The notes under the pieces are model-generated. The model ran no database searches and was not told where the DNA came from. It worked only from the letters and a program-made list of their open reading frames with translations. The position numbers were made by a program, and so were the translations under genes. From Methylobacterium oryzae (GTDB taxonomy: Bacteria > Pseudomonadota > Alphaproteobacteria > Rhizobiales > Beijerinckiaceae), in NCBI RefSeq assembly GCF_021398735.1, contig NZ_CP090349.1:5578001-5642000 (forward strand): a stretch of DNA of 64,000 nucleotides, given 5' to 3'. Below are positions 1 through 9,399 of the stretch, one piece after another. How positions within the stretch are numbered: the first letter of the stretch is position 1; each line of letters opens with the position of its first letter.

Positions 1-2
1 CC

Positions 3-110
3 GAACTGCCGCGCACCTTCGTGGTCCTGCGCGCCCGCCGCCTGGCCGGGCGCCCCGCCGAGGCGCTGCGCGCCCTGGCGGCGGCGTATCGCGGTCCCGG
101 CGGCCGCTGA
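3..110 (+). CDS. C-terminal end of an unidentified protein (truncated by window start)
   Basis: An open frame enters from before the window and stops at a TGA at 108-110. It gives 35 residues, starting ELPRTFVVLRARR and ending AAYRGPGGR. GC-rich third positions match the neighbouring genes, so it is probably a real gene end. The strand-then-basic-helix pattern could be the end of a LysR-type effector domain, but that is a guess from 35 residues. It converges on secB. Confidence 0.45.
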   Translation, partial: ELPRTFVVLRARRLAGRPAEALRALAAAYRGPGGR

Positions 111-132
111 GCGGCCGCCGGCTCGTCCTGCC

Positions 133-633
133 TCAGGAGGCGAGCGGGCCCTGGGCGCCCTGCTGCTCCATCACCTTCTGCCGGTAGAGGCCGACGAAAT
201 CGATCGGGTCGATGTACAGGGGCGGGAAGCCGCCGTTGCGCACCGCCTCGGCCACGATCTGGCGGGCGAAGGGGAAGAGCAGGCGCGGGCACTCGATCAT
301 CACCGCCGGATGGATCTGGTCGGCCGGGATGTTGAGGAGCCGGAAAACGCCGGCATAGGTCACCTCGAAGGCGAACAGCACCTCGTTCTGGATCTTGGCG
401 TCGCCCTCGAGCTTCAACTCGACCTCGAAATCGGTCTCCGAGAGCTGCTGCGCGTTGACGTTCACCTGGATGTTGATCTGCGGCCCCTGGCCCTCCTTGG
501 GCTGGAGCGAGCGCGGTGCGTTCGGATTCTCGAAGGACAGGTCCTTCGTGTACTGCGCCAGGGCGTTGATGGTCGGCGCATCGCCCTGCGGCATGCCGCC
601 GCCGTTGCCGTTCGCTGCCGGGGAATCGGCCAT
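133..633 (-). CDS. secB: Protein-export chaperone SecB
   Basis: SecB is the cytosolic homotetrameric chaperone that keeps Sec-dependent precursors unfolded and passes them to SecA. The 166-residue product has the family core, including [19 protein letters not shown], the [12 protein letters not shown] strand, and the C-terminal [14 protein letters not shown] and [13 protein letters not shown] segments. The frame is open for 73 codons upstream, but that stretch looks like spacer. The start at 633 has an AAGGA ribosome-binding site about 9 bases upstream and gives the usual alphaproteobacterial N-terminus with a short Gly/Asn-rich leader. It is divergent from the Tim44-like gene, a pairing often seen in this class. 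Confidence 0.97.
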   Translation of the reverse strand: MADSPAANGNGGGMPQGDAPTINALAQYTKDLSFENPNAPRSLQPKEGQGPQINIQVNVNAQQLSETDFEVELKLEGDAKIQNEVLFAFEVTYAGVFRLLNIPADQIHPAVMIECPRLLFPFARQIVAEAVRNGGFPPLYIDPIDFVGLYRQKVMEQQGAQGPLAS

Positions 634-979
634 GCGGATCATCCTTCTCGATCGACCGGCAGGGCCGGCGCGGGTTGTTGTCGCGGCGGGAGCGGCTGGA
701 TCACGCCGCGGAACTGCCCAAACGGCAGGGCCGCTAACACGCGGGCCGGGCCTGGACAAGCGAGCGGGCGCGGCGCTGGCGCCGGCGGCCCCCACGACCC
801 ATATCGACCGGATCGCAATTGACGCGTGGGTTCGATCGTCCGGCCGACACAACCGGCTCGCTCCCGACGCGTTGGTCGGATATGAGTCGGCCAGACCTCT
901 GCGCGCTTAGCCGGCGCCGCACCGCGCGCGACCTGAGCAAGGGGCACAGGGTCTCGCCGCGGCCACCATCGGATCGGTG
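634..979. other. Divergent intergenic region between secB and the Tim44-like gene
   Basis: About 346 bases hold no convincing gene. Frames open across it are arginine/proline/alanine-rich shadows. It must carry promoters for both neighbours. A TTGACG at 819-824 could be a plus-strand -35 box but has no clear -10 partner, and I see no reliable secB promoter. No strong hairpin or repeat stands out. Confidence 0.5.
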
Positions 980-1693
980 ATGCAGGACAGTTTCGACGTT
1001 ACGACGATCATCTTCCTCGCGCTGGCCGTCTTCGTGATCTGGCGTCTGCGCTCGGTGCTCGGTCAGAAGACGGGGGCCGAGCGCTCGCCGTTCAAACCGG
1101 TCGACCGCAGCCGGACTGAGCCCCAGGCGCGCTCCGACGGCGACAACGTCGTTCGCCTGCCCGGCGCCGACCGGGTCCAGGCCGCGCCGCAGCCCGCCGC
1201 CGCCCCGCGGGACTGGCGCGGGATCGCCGAGCCGGGATCCGAGGTCGCGCGCGGCCTGGAGGCCTGCATCCAGGCGGAGCCAAGCTTCGATCCCCGCGCT
1301 TTCATCGAGGGCGCCAAGTCGGCCTACGAAGCCATCATGATCGCCTTCGCCAAGGGTGACCGGAAGACCCTGCGCGGCCTCCTCTCGAAAGAGGTCGGCG
1401 AGGCGTTCGAGCGGGCGATCGCCGAGCGCGAGCGCAACCGGCAGACGCTCGAGACCACCTTCGTGTCGATCGACAAGGCCGAGATCGTCGCCGTCGAGGT
1501 GCGCAACCGCGTGGCGCACGTCACCGTCCGCTTCCTGTCGAACCTGATCACCGCCACCCGCGACGCCGACGGCAAGGTGGTGGACGGCAGCGCCGAGACG
1601 GTGGTCGAGGTGCCGGATGTCTGGACCTTCGCCCGCACGCTTGGCTCGCGGGACCCGAACTGGCAGCTCGTGGCCACCGAGGCCGGCGCCTGA
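980..1693 (+). CDS. Tim44/TimA family protein
   Basis: This 237-residue protein has one N-terminal membrane segment (TTIIFLALAVFVIWRL, about residues 8-23), a basic disordered linker, and a C-terminal Tim44-like domain from about residue 100 (FIEGAKSAYEAIMIAFAKGD to the end). Bacterial relatives of mitochondrial Tim44 are membrane-anchored proteins of uncertain role in alphaproteobacteria. The domain fold binds membranes or preproteins in mitochondria. A GTG lies directly before the ATG chosen here. The place next to secB and before mltA is typical of the class. Confidence 0.88.
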   Translation: MQDSFDVTTIIFLALAVFVIWRLRSVLGQKTGAERSPFKPVDRSRTEPQARSDGDNVVRLPGADRVQAAPQPAAAPRDWRGIAEPGSEVARGLEACIQAEPSFDPRAFIEGAKSAYEAIMIAFAKGDRKTLRGLLSKEVGEAFERAIAERERNRQTLETTFVSIDKAEIVAVEVRNRVAHVTVRFLSNLITATRDADGKVVDGSAETVVEVPDVWTFARTLGSRDPNWQLVATEAGA

Positions 1694-1731
1694 GTCCGTG
1701 ACCGGCGTTCCGTGACGATCTTGCCGTGCCG

Positions 1732-2910
1732 ATGTCCCGCGCCCGGTCCGGAGCAGTCCCGGCCGCCCTCCTCGCGTCCCTCCTGAGTCATGCCGTGTCC
1801 GCCGCGCCGACGGCAGTCGGCGGCGCGGTGCTGACCCCCGTGGCCGCGGCGGACCTGCCGGGCTTCCCCGGCGCGGGGGCTGAGGCGGCGCTCGACGCCT
1901 TCCGCCGCGTCTGCGCGGCCCCGCCGCCCGCCCTGCCCCAGCCCGACGGCGTCGCGGGAGATCCGGCCGCCCTCGCCGAGGCCTGCGCGGCCGCCGCCGG
2001 CCCCGTGCCCGACGCCGCCGCCTTCTTCCGCGAGCGGTTCGAGGCGTTCCGCGTCGCGCGGCCCGGCGCGGACCGGCCCGGCTTCCTGACCGGCTATTTC
2101 GAGCCGGAACTCACCGGCTCCCTGGAGCCCGGCCCGGATTTCCCGACGCCGGTCCTGGCCCGCCCCGATGACCTGATCTCCCTCGGCCCCGGCGAGACCC
2201 GCCCGGGGCTCGACCCGGGCCTGCGCGCCGCCCGCGCCACCGCGGACGGCTTCGCCCCCTACCCCGACCGCGCCGCGATCGACGACGGCGCCCTGGGCGC
2301 GCGGGCGAAGCCGATCCTGTGGCTGCGCGACGCGGTCGACCTGCTGGTCCTGCAGGTCCAGGGTTCCGGGCGCGTCCGGCTGCCGGACGGGCGCGCGGTG
2401 CGGGTGCTCTACGACGGCCGCAACGGCCGCCCCTACACGGCGGTGGCCAAGCTGATCGTCCAAGAGGGCCACCTGCCCCTGGAGGGCCTGACGCTCGCCC
2501 GCTGGACCGGCTGGCTGCGCGCCCATCCCGAGACCGCCAAGCGCCTGATCCGCGCCAACGCCTCCTACATCTTCTTCCGCCTCGCTCCGGTCGCGGATCC
2601 GGCCCTCGGGCCACCGGGCGCCGCGAACGCCCCCCTCAACCCGGGCCGCAGCCTGGCGGTGGATTCGACCCTCTGGCGGTACGGCCTGCCGTTCTGGCTC
2701 GCCGGCCCCCTCCCCGGCGCGACACCAGGTGAGGCCGGGCGCCTCGTCATCGCCGCCGATACCGGCTCGGCGATCGTCGGCCCCGCCCGCGGCGACCTCT
2801 TCGTCGGTACCGGTGCGGAGGCCGGCGTGGCCGCCGGCAACCTCCGCGACGCGATCGGCTTCGTGGTCCTGCTGCCGCGCCGCGCGGCTTTGCCCGGAGC
2901 CGCGCCGTGA
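1732..2910 (+). CDS. mltA: Membrane-bound lytic murein transglycosylase A
   Basis: MltA cleaves the MurNAc-GlcNAc glycosidic bond of peptidoglycan to give 1,6-anhydro ends. The 392-residue product begins with a signal peptide ending near [10 protein letters not shown] see no lipobox cysteine, unlike E. coli MltA, so it may be periplasmic or differently anchored. The MltA barrel includes [10 protein letters not shown] and [14 protein letters not shown]. The C-terminal 3D domain has [19 protein letters not shown], which carries the conserved aspartates. A GTG two codons upstream is an alternative start. Its stop overlaps the next gene by four bases, so the two are probably translationally coupled. 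Confidence 0.95.
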   Translation: MSRARSGAVPAALLASLLSHAVSAAPTAVGGAVLTPVAAADLPGFPGAGAEAALDAFRRVCAAPPPALPQPDGVAGDPAALAEACAAAAGPVPDAAAFFRERFEAFRVARPGADRPGFLTGYFEPELTGSLEPGPDFPTPVLARPDDLISLGPGETRPGLDPGLRAARATADGFAPYPDRAAIDDGALGARAKPILWLRDAVDLLVLQVQGSGRVRLPDGRAVRVLYDGRNGRPYTAVAKLIVQEGHLPLEGLTLARWTGWLRAHPETAKRLIRANASYIFFRLAPVADPALGPPGAANAPLNPGRSLAVDSTLWRYGLPFWLAGPLPGATPGEAGRLVIAADTGSAIVGPARGDLFVGTGAEAGVAAGNLRDAIGFVVLLPRRAALPGAAP

Positions 2911-3539
2911 GGGTCCCGCGCCGCGGGCGCCGCCTCACCGCGGGAGAGACCCGCCTCTGGGACGCGATCGCCAAGCTGGTCACGCCGCTGCCAGGCCGCG
3001 CCGCCCCGGTGCCCGAGACGCCTCCGCCGCCGGGCCCGACCGCCACCATGCCGGCCCTCTCGGCGCCGATCTTGAAGCCCAGCGCGCCGCCGGCCGCCAA
3101 GAGGCCGCGGGCGAAGCACCCGCCGAAGCCGGCTCCGGAGCCGGCGCGCCCGGCCACCGCCGCTCCCTACCAGGCGCCGCCTCAGCGGCACGCGCCGAGT
3201 GCCGGGCTGGAGCGGAACGCCAAGCTCGGCCTGCGCCGGGGGCGGCTCGCGATCGAGGCGCGGATCGACCTGCACGGGATGGTGCAGGCCGAGGCCCACG
3301 CCGCGCTGACGGGCTTCCTGCTCCGAGCCCGGGCCGCCGGCCATTCCTACGTGCTGGTCGTCACCGGCAAGGGCGGCCCGGGCCCCGCGGACGCCTTCTC
3401 CGAGCGGGGCGTGCTCCGCCGCAGCGTGCCGCACTGGCTGCGGGGGCCGGATCTGCGCGGCATCGTCCTCGGCTTCGAGGAGGCCGCCCGCCACCACGGC
3501 GGCGGGGGCGCCCTCTACGTCCGCCTGCGCCGGCGGTAG
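2907..3539 (+). CDS. Smr domain protein (DNA endonuclease SmrA-like)
   Basis: The 210-residue protein starts with a GTG inside the GTGA overlap with mltA. The N-terminal half is basic and Pro/Ala-rich, probably disordered. The C-terminal Smr domain runs from about residue 115 and includes [15 protein letters not shown] and VVTGKGGPG, the conserved DLHG and TGKG motifs, followed by VPHWLRG. Smr domains are nickase or ribonuclease folds related to MutS2 C-termini. The substrate here is not known. The mltA-smr pairing is conserved in alphaproteobacteria. Confidence 0.92.
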   Translation: MRVPRRGRRLTAGETRLWDAIAKLVTPLPGRAAPVPETPPPPGPTATMPALSAPILKPSAPPAAKRPRAKHPPKPAPEPARPATAAPYQAPPQRHAPSAGLERNAKLGLRRGRLAIEARIDLHGMVQAEAHAALTGFLLRARAAGHSYVLVVTGKGGPGPADAFSERGVLRRSVPHWLRGPDLRGIVLGFEEAARHHGGGGALYVRLRRR

Positions 3540-3661
3540 GACGGGTCCGCGCGCGGGACGCGCGGCAACCCGTCCGGATCCGCGCGGTTGCGGCGAGGTC
3601 CGATACCGATGATATCCGGGGCGGCGCACGGGGCGCCGCGGACGCAGAAATCGCGAGAGAG

Positions 3662-4552
3662 ATGCCGGAGCTTCCCGAGGTCGAGACCGTGCGGCGGGGA
3701 CTGGCGCCCGCCCTGGTCGGCGCGCGCTTCAGCCGCGTCACCCTGCGCCGGCCCAACCTGCGCTTCCCGTTCCCCGAGCGCTTCGCCGCCCGCCTCGAGG
3801 GGCGGACCGTCACGGGCCTCGCGCGCCGGGCGAAGTACCTCACCGCCGCCCTCGACTCGGGCGAGACGCTGGTCATGCATCTCGGCATGAGCGGCCGGTT
3901 CGACGTGGCCCTGCCCGACGGCAGCAACCTGTCGCCGGGAGACTTCTACCTCGAAGGCGCCCAGGGCACGCCCCGGCACGACCACGTGGTCATGGCGATG
4001 AACACCGGCGCCACGGTGACCTACAACGACGCCCGCCGCTTCGGCTTCATGGATCTCGTCCCGAGCGCGGATCTCGCGGCCTGCCGCCACTTCGCCCGGA
4101 TGGGCGTGGAGCCCCTCGACGGGCTGACCGGGGCTGTGATCGCGCAGCTCTTCCGCCACAAGATCGCGCCGCTGAAGGCCGCCCTGCTCGACCAGCGCCT
4201 GATCGCGGGCCTCGGCAACATCTACGTGTGCGAGGCGCTGCACCGGGCGCGCCTGCATCCGGAGGCGCCGGCCGGGAGCCTCGCCCGGCCGGACGGGCGC
4301 CCGACGCCCAAGGCCAACGCCCTGGCCAAGGCGATCGTGCAGGTTCTCGAGGAGGCCGTGAAGGCCGGCGGCTCGACCCTGCGCGACTACGCCCACACGG
4401 ACGGCAGCGCGGGCGCGTTCCAGCACGCCTTCCGGGTCTACGACCGGGTCGGCCTGCCCTGCAGCCGGCCGGGATGCGCCGGTGCGATCACCCGCATCGT
4501 GCAGGCGAACCGCTCGACCTTCTACTGCGCCACCTGCCAGCCCCCGGGCTGA
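3662..4552 (+). CDS. mutM: Formamidopyrimidine-DNA glycosylase
   Basis: MutM removes 8-oxoguanine and formamidopyrimidines from DNA and nicks the abasic site. The 296-residue product starts [14 protein letters not shown], with the catalytic Pro2 and Glu3. It contains [11 protein letters not shown], the lesion-recognition segment [12 protein letters not shown], the helix-two-turn-helix ([18 protein letters not shown]), and a C-terminal zinc finger with cysteines in CSRPGC and CATC. Length and every key residue are normal. The start is fixed because the amino-terminal proline is the nucleophile. A long frame opens well upstream, but everything before this ATG overlaps mltA and smr out of frame. 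Confidence 0.98.
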   Translation: MPELPEVETVRRGLAPALVGARFSRVTLRRPNLRFPFPERFAARLEGRTVTGLARRAKYLTAALDSGETLVMHLGMSGRFDVALPDGSNLSPGDFYLEGAQGTPRHDHVVMAMNTGATVTYNDARRFGFMDLVPSADLAACRHFARMGVEPLDGLTGAVIAQLFRHKIAPLKAALLDQRLIAGLGNIYVCEALHRARLHPEAPAGSLARPDGRPTPKANALAKAIVQVLEEAVKAGGSTLRDYAHTDGSAGAFQHAFRVYDRVGLPCSRPGCAGAITRIVQANRSTFYCATCQPPG

Positions 4553-4701
4553 GCCGCCGATCGGCGCCTATCGCGCCGCGGAACGGCAATTTCGCCACAA
4601 ACCCGACTAGGGTTACGCCCCTCGACGTGCGCACCCGGTTGCGGGCAGCCGATCCCGGCCCGCGACGCGTGACGGGTCGCGCGGGCCCAGACAGGATCCC
4701 G

Positions 4702-6117
4702 ATGTTCTTCCGCCGCTCAAAGACGCCCGCGCCCGAGACCGCCGCGCAGGATCCGACGGACGAGCCCGCCCTGCCGCAGCGGCTGTCGCCGCGCTCGCCC
4801 GGCGAGGCGATCAAGCCGACCGTCGCGCCCCCGCCACCGGAGAAGCCCGAGCGCGAGCGGAGCGGCCTCGTGGGCCTGATCAGCGGCGCCCTGACCTTCG
4901 CGGTCGTCATCGCCATCGCGGCGATGATCGGGATCACGCTGTTCCAGCGGCAGGTGCGAGAGCCCGGCCCGCTCGCGGCCGACAAGGTCGTGGTCATCCC
5001 GACCCACAGCGGAACGGCCGAGATCGCCGAGACCCTGAAGCGCGAGGGCGTGATCGACCATACCGGCCTGTTCGAGTTCGCCGCCCGCTTCGGCGGCCGG
5101 CCGGCGCTGCGGGCCGGCGAGTACGTCTTCAAGGCGCACGCGAGCATCTCCGACGCGCTCGACACGATCGCCACGGGCCGGCAGGTCCAGCACGCCATCA
5201 CCTTCCCGGAGGGCCTGACCTCCGAGCAGATCGTCACCCGCCTCAACGACAACGACGTGCTCGCTGGCGAGATCAACGAGATCCCCCCGGAAGGCTCGCT
5301 CCTGCCGGACACCTACAAGTTCGAGCGCGGCGCCACCCGGCAGCAGATCGTCAACCTGATGAAGGCCAAGCAGCGCGAGGTCCTGAACCAGATCTGGCTG
5401 CGGCGCAGCGCCGACGTGCCGGTGCGGACCCCGGCCGAGATGGTGACCCTCGCCTCCATCGTCGAGAAGGAGACCGGCCGCGCCGACGAGCGGCCCCGGG
5501 TGGCCGGCGTCTTCATCAACCGCCTCAACAAGCGGATGAAGCTGCAATCCGATCCCACGATCGTCTACGGGCTCGTGGGCGGGCGCGGCACCCTCGGCCG
5601 CGGGATCCTGCGCTCCGAGATCGACCGGCCGACCCCCTACAACACCTACGTGATCGAGGGCCTACCGCCGGGGCCGATCGCCAATCCCGGCCGCGCCGCC
5701 CTGGAGGCGGTGGCCAACCCCTCCCGGACCAAGGACCTGTACTTCGTCGCGGACGGCACCGGCGGCCACGCCTTCGCCGATTCCCTCGAGGCGCACCAGC
5801 GCAACGTCGCCCGCTGGCGGGCGGTCGAGAAGAGCCGTCAGGCGCCGCCGGACGCCGTCGACAAGGTCGAGCCGAGCCCGGACTCGACCACGCCGGGCCG
5901 CGCCTCGGCCTACGCGCCGGGCGGCGCCCCCGCGGGCAACGGGATCAACACCAACGCGGCCTTCGCCCTGGATACCGGCACACCGGGCACGCGCGCCTTC
6001 GACGCGTCCGAGGGCACCCGCCTCGATCCCCTCAAGAACCGCAGCTACGATCTGGGCTCGCCCAAGACGGTCCCGACCCTGAGCGAGCCGGCACCGGCGC
6101 CGCGCGGCCGCCGCTAG
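4702..6117 (+). CDS. mltG: Endolytic transglycosylase MltG (YceG family)
   Basis: MltG is an inner-membrane lytic transglycosylase that cuts nascent glycan strands and is thought to set strand length. The 471-residue protein has a cytoplasmic Pro-rich segment, a single membrane helix (about 55-77, within VGLISGALTFAVVIAIAAM), a LysM-like region, and the YceG domain. The catalytic glutamate lies in ASIVEKETGRADERP near residue 257. Substrate-groove motifs LQSDPTIVYG, YNTYVIEGLPPGPI and NPSRTKDLYFVADG follow. A disordered tail of about 110 residues is longer than in E. coli. It lies upstream of yicC and gmk, an order common in this group. Confidence 0.96.
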   Translation: MFFRRSKTPAPETAAQDPTDEPALPQRLSPRSPGEAIKPTVAPPPPEKPERERSGLVGLISGALTFAVVIAIAAMIGITLFQRQVREPGPLAADKVVVIPTHSGTAEIAETLKREGVIDHTGLFEFAARFGGRPALRAGEYVFKAHASISDALDTIATGRQVQHAITFPEGLTSEQIVTRLNDNDVLAGEINEIPPEGSLLPDTYKFERGATRQQIVNLMKAKQREVLNQIWLRRSADVPVRTPAEMVTLASIVEKETGRADERPRVAGVFINRLNKRMKLQSDPTIVYGLVGGRGTLGRGILRSEIDRPTPYNTYVIEGLPPGPIANPGRAALEAVANPSRTKDLYFVADGTGGHAFADSLEAHQRNVARWRAVEKSRQAPPDAVDKVEPSPDSTTPGRASAYAPGGAPAGNGINTNAAFALDTGTPGTRAFDASEGTRLDPLKNRSYDLGSPKTVPTLSEPAPAPRGRR

Positions 6118-6166
6118 GCAGCGGCGCCGGTCCGCGCCGCCGGCTTCGGCGCCGTCGGGGCCGCCC

Positions 6167-6802
6167 TCAATGCGCCCGCGGGTTCCGCGGGCGCCGCGGC
6201 GCCTCTGGCGGCTCGCCCGACAGCGAGGCCGCGATCTGCCGTCCCAGCTCGTAGAGCAGCGCCTCGAGCAGCGGCTGCACCCGCGTCGCCTCCCCGGGCC
6301 CAAGATCGCCGACCAGCTCCCACAGGCGCATCGCGTAATCGGCCATCCGCTCGACGGCGGTCCCCGGCTCGGTCGGAGCCCCGAGAAAACCGACCGGCGG
6401 CTCGTACGGGCCGTCGACCCGGCTGTCGGTGATGTCGATCACGATGCCCCGACCGTAGATGTGCCCGTCCGCGCGGCGCTCGAACCGGCCCCGCGCCAGG
6501 ACCCAGCGCACGACGCCCGGCGCGGGCACGATGCGGTGCTCCCAGGCGAAGAGACCGCCCTCCTAGCGGACGCGACGGCGCTCGCTCTGGTCCCGGGCGA
6601 GGTCCTCCGGGTGGAAGAGCGCGGAGAGCTGCTCCCAGGTGATGCCGTCCGCCGCCTCGGTCTCGGTCAGGCCGAAGATCCGCGCCATCGTCGCGTCCCC
6701 GCGCACGCATCCCGTGTGCGGCGCATCCTCCCAGATGCCGACGCCCAGCGCGGACATCCCGAACGGCGTGAGCGCGGTCCTCCCCAATACTGATCGCGGC
6801 AT
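6167..6802 (-). pseudogene. PAS-domain protein interrupted by an in-frame amber codon
   Basis: One minus-strand frame reads as a single PAS protein of about 210 residues with a TAG at 6565-6563. The part before the stop holds GDATMARIFGLTETEA and LSALFHPEDLARDQ. The part after it holds the rest of a PAS/PAC fold (FAWEHRI, VVRWVLARGRFER, YGRGIVIDITDSR) and a helical tail. Both halves are in the same frame with no insertion, so a single base change explains the break, for example CAG to TAG. The second half could be restarted at a GTG at 6529. Decay, a sequencing error, or readthrough are all possible. No kinase or output domain is present. Confidence 0.72.
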
Positions 6803-7137
6803 GCGCCATCCGAGTTCATGTGCAGACGAGCGGGATTTCGAGCACACCTTCACTGCGGAATGCAACGTCGGCCGCGCGACACGAAAGTGAAAACGTGACC
6901 ACCGCGACCGCGCGGGCGACGGCGGACGGGGCCCGCGTCGCGGGCGGGCGGCCCTACCGGTCCCAACAGCGTGCCGGGTGCCGCTCGACTGCACGGCGCC
7001 GCCCGAGATGGCCGGGCGCGCGGCGCGTCCGACGCGCGCCCGACGCGCCTCGCGACGCGGCGACGGCGGCGACCGGCCTCTTCCCACCGGAGTGATCCGT
7101 GCTACAGGCCCCGATCTTCACGGGGACGGGGGTCGGC
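6803..7137. other. Divergent intergenic region before yicC
   Basis: About 335 bases without a supportable gene. The first part (6803-6900) is lower in GC than its surroundings and probably holds the promoter of the PAS gene. The stretch 7015-7070 is a low-complexity run built from short CGACGCG-like units. It should also carry the promoter for yicC. I see no clear box pair. Confidence 0.4.
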
Positions 7138-8013
7138 GTGGCCCAGATCGCGAGCATGACCGGTTTCGCCCGGACGGCGGGCAGTGCCGGACCGGTGCAC
7201 TGGGCCTGGGAGGTCCGCAGCGTCAACGGGCGCGGCCTCGACGTGCGCACCCGCGTGCCGGCCGGCTATGACGGGCTCGGCGAGACCGCGCGCACCGCGC
7301 TCCAGAAGACACTCACCCGCGGGCAGTGCCAGTTGACGCTGACCCTCACCAAGCCGGAGACGACCGCGCGGGTGCGGATCAACGAGACCCTCCTGGCGAG
7401 CCTCGCCCAGGCGGTGGCCCGGGTGCCGGTCCCCGAGGGCGTGGCCCCCGCCACGATGGACGGGCTGCTCGGCGTGCGCGGCGTGATCGAGGTCGAGGAC
7501 GAGGCGGCCGACACCGACACCCTCGCCCGGGACCTGGCCGCGGGCGTGGTCCAGCTGGTCGCGGATCTCGTCGAGGCGCGCCGCGCCGAGGGGCGCCAGC
7601 TCGAGCAGGTCGTCACCGCTCAGGTCGACCGGATCGCCGCGCTGACCCAGGCGGCCGAGGAGAACCCGGCCCGCCAGCCCGAGGCCGTGCGGGCACGGCT
7701 GGAGGCGGCCGTCGCGGCCCTCGGCGGCAGCGGCCTCGACCCGGACCGCCTGCACCAGGAGGCGATGCTGCTCGCCGGCAAGGCAGATGTCCGCGAGGAG
7801 CTGGACCGGCTCCGCGCCCACGTGGCGAGCGCCCGGGACCTGCTGGCGGCCAGTGGCGCGATCGGCCGGCGGCTGGACTTCCTGGCCCAGGAATTCGGCC
7901 GCGAGGCCAACACCCTGTGCGCCAAGGCCAACGATATCAGCCTGTCGCGGATCGGACTCGACCTGAAGGCCGTGGTCGAGCAGTTCCGCGAGCAGGTGCA
8001 GAACATCGAATGA
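7138..8013 (+). CDS. YicC family endoribonuclease-like protein
   Basis: The 291-residue product is a YicC/YloC family protein. It contains the N-terminal SMTGFAR motif, [20 protein letters not shown], a long helical middle, and the C-terminal DUF1732 segment with [20 protein letters not shown], which holds conserved acidic residues. E. coli YicC has been linked to degradation of a small RNA and B. subtilis YloC acts as an RNase, so an endoribonuclease role is likely. The GTG at 7138 is chosen because it follows a G-rich ribosome-binding site. The ATG at 7156 directly before TGFAR is also possible. It is followed by gmk after 64 bases. Confidence 0.93.
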   Translation: MAQIASMTGFARTAGSAGPVHWAWEVRSVNGRGLDVRTRVPAGYDGLGETARTALQKTLTRGQCQLTLTLTKPETTARVRINETLLASLAQAVARVPVPEGVAPATMDGLLGVRGVIEVEDEAADTDTLARDLAAGVVQLVADLVEARRAEGRQLEQVVTAQVDRIAALTQAAEENPARQPEAVRARLEAAVAALGGSGLDPDRLHQEAMLLAGKADVREELDRLRAHVASARDLLAASGAIGRRLDFLAQEFGREANTLCAKANDISLSRIGLDLKAVVEQFREQVQNIE

Positions 8014-8077
8014 TGCCGGGCACGATGCCGGATCGGGACGTGAGGATACGGATGCGAAACGTCGGGGAGCCACGCGC

Positions 8078-8740
8078 ATGACCGAGCCGGCCGGGAGCGT
8101 CTCCGACTCGATCGCGCGGCGCGGGTTGATCCTGATCCTCTCCTCGCCTTCGGGCGCGGGAAAGACCACCCTGACGCGGGCGATCGCGCAGGATCCGAGC
8201 TGGGCGCTCGACCTGTCGATCTCGGTGACCACGCGGGGGCGGCGGCCCTCCGAGATCGACGGGCGGCACTACCACTTCATCGAGCGCGAGGCGTTCGACG
8301 ACCTGCGCGAGCGCGACGACCTGCTCGAATGGGCCGAGGTCCACGGCAACTTCTACGGCACGCCCCGGCGGCCGGTGGAGAAGGTGCTCGGCTCCGGCCG
8401 GGACATGATCTTCGACATCGACTACCAGGGCACGCGGCAGGTGCGCTCCAAGCTCGCCCAGGACGTGGTGACGGTCTTCATCCTGCCGCCCAGCATGGCC
8501 GAGCTGCGCCAGCGCCTGGAGCGCCGGGCGGAGGATTCCGCCGAGACGATCGAGAAGCGTCTCGCCAACGCCCGGACCGAGATCCAGCGCTGGGTCGAGT
8601 ACGACTACGTCATCGTCAACGACGATCTGCAGAACGCCTTCCGGGCCCTCCAGGGGATCCTGGCGGCCGAGCGCCTCCGGCGGGCGCGCCGCACCGGCCT
8701 CGCCCCCTTCGTCGAGGGCCTGCTGGCCGAGACGCCGTGA
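8078..8740 (+). CDS. gmk: Guanylate kinase
   Basis: Guanylate kinase phosphorylates GMP to GDP with ATP in purine nucleotide synthesis. The 220-residue protein has the P-loop [11 protein letters not shown] near residues 22-32, the GMP-binding [19 protein letters not shown], the lid, and the [11 protein letters not shown] and [11 protein letters not shown] segments. Length is normal for alphaproteobacteria. A GGGGAG ribosome-binding site lies about 10 bases before the ATG. It forms a pair with yicC, probably one transcript. Confidence 0.98.
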   Translation: MTEPAGSVSDSIARRGLILILSSPSGAGKTTLTRAIAQDPSWALDLSISVTTRGRRPSEIDGRHYHFIEREAFDDLRERDDLLEWAEVHGNFYGTPRRPVEKVLGSGRDMIFDIDYQGTRQVRSKLAQDVVTVFILPPSMAELRQRLERRAEDSAETIEKRLANARTEIQRWVEYDYVIVNDDLQNAFRALQGILAAERLRRARRTGLAPFVEGLLAETP

Positions 8741-8813
8741 TCCGGCCCTGGAGCGCTCTCCGCCGAAGTGGATACCGGTCCGGCGCAAGAGAGCGTGTCA
8801 AGACAAAGGCTTG

Positions 8814-8850
8814 GAGCCGTGCTCGGTTGCAGCGCGATCGCGCACGGCTC
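8814..8850. terminator. Hairpin between convergent gmk and YdcZ-like gene
   Basis: GAGCCGTGC at 8814-8822 pairs perfectly with GCACGGCTC at 8842-8850, reaching the stop codon of the minus-strand gene. It lies between convergent genes and could act in both directions. There is no clear T-tract on either side. Confidence 0.5.
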
Positions 8851-9296
8851 TAGCGGCGGATCAGCACGACGCCGCCGATCAGGAGCGCGATCCCCAGGAG
8901 GCGCGGCAGGTCGACGGGCCGCTGCGCGAGGCCGAGCAGGCCGGCGTGGTCGAACAGCACCGAGGCGACCATCTGGCCCGTGACGAGGAGCGCGAAGAAG
9001 GTCGCGGCGCCGAGCTTCGGGACCAGCAGGATCGCGAGGCCGATGAACACCGCGCCGAACAGGCCGCCGCTCCAGGTCCACCACGGGATGCGCTCCGCCA
9101 CGCCGGCCGTCGGCACCGGGTCGCGCAAGGCGGCGGCGAGGAGCGCCATGCAGGCGAGCCCGACCGCGTAGCTGGAGACGCCGGCCCAGGACGCGGAGTC
9201 GAGGCCCGCGCGGAGATTCGCGTTCAGGATCTGCTGCAAGACGAGTCCGGCGCCCGCCAGCACGGCGAGCAGGGCGGAGAGCGCGAAGGCGAGCAT
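8850..9296 (-). CDS. YdcZ/DUF606 family small membrane transporter
   Basis: The 148-residue, very hydrophobic protein has about five membrane helices (LAFALSALLAVLAGAGLVLQ at the start, VGLACMALLAAAL, then GLFGAVFIGLAILLVPKLGA and the end GIALLIGGVVLI). It matches the YdcZ half of the drug/metabolite transporter group by length and by LQQILNANLR and ASWAGVSSYAVG. The substrate is unknown. It is divergent from a LysR regulator with about 100 bases between them, the classic layout for a regulator and its target, so control by that regulator is likely. Confidence 0.88.
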   Translation of the reverse strand: MLAFALSALLAVLAGAGLVLQQILNANLRAGLDSASWAGVSSYAVGLACMALLAAALRDPVPTAGVAERIPWWTWSGGLFGAVFIGLAILLVPKLGAATFFALLVTGQMVASVLFDHAGLLGLAQRPVDLPRLLGIALLIGGVVLIRR

Positions 9297-9399
9297 TGCG
9301 GGACGGGCCTCGGGGTCGGGACGGCGGGCGGCATTGACAACCGTCCCGGCCGATGCCGTCAAATGCCGCGCTGACCCGCGTCCATGCAGTTTCGGCATG

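Noticed and set aside
634..852. 73-residue N-terminal extension of SecB
   Set aside because: The extension has no SecB similarity and a basic, low-complexity composition. A good ribosome-binding site lies before the internal ATG.
2729..3661. Longer start for mutM
   Set aside because: MutM needs Pro directly after Met. The upstream part overlaps mltA and smr out of frame.
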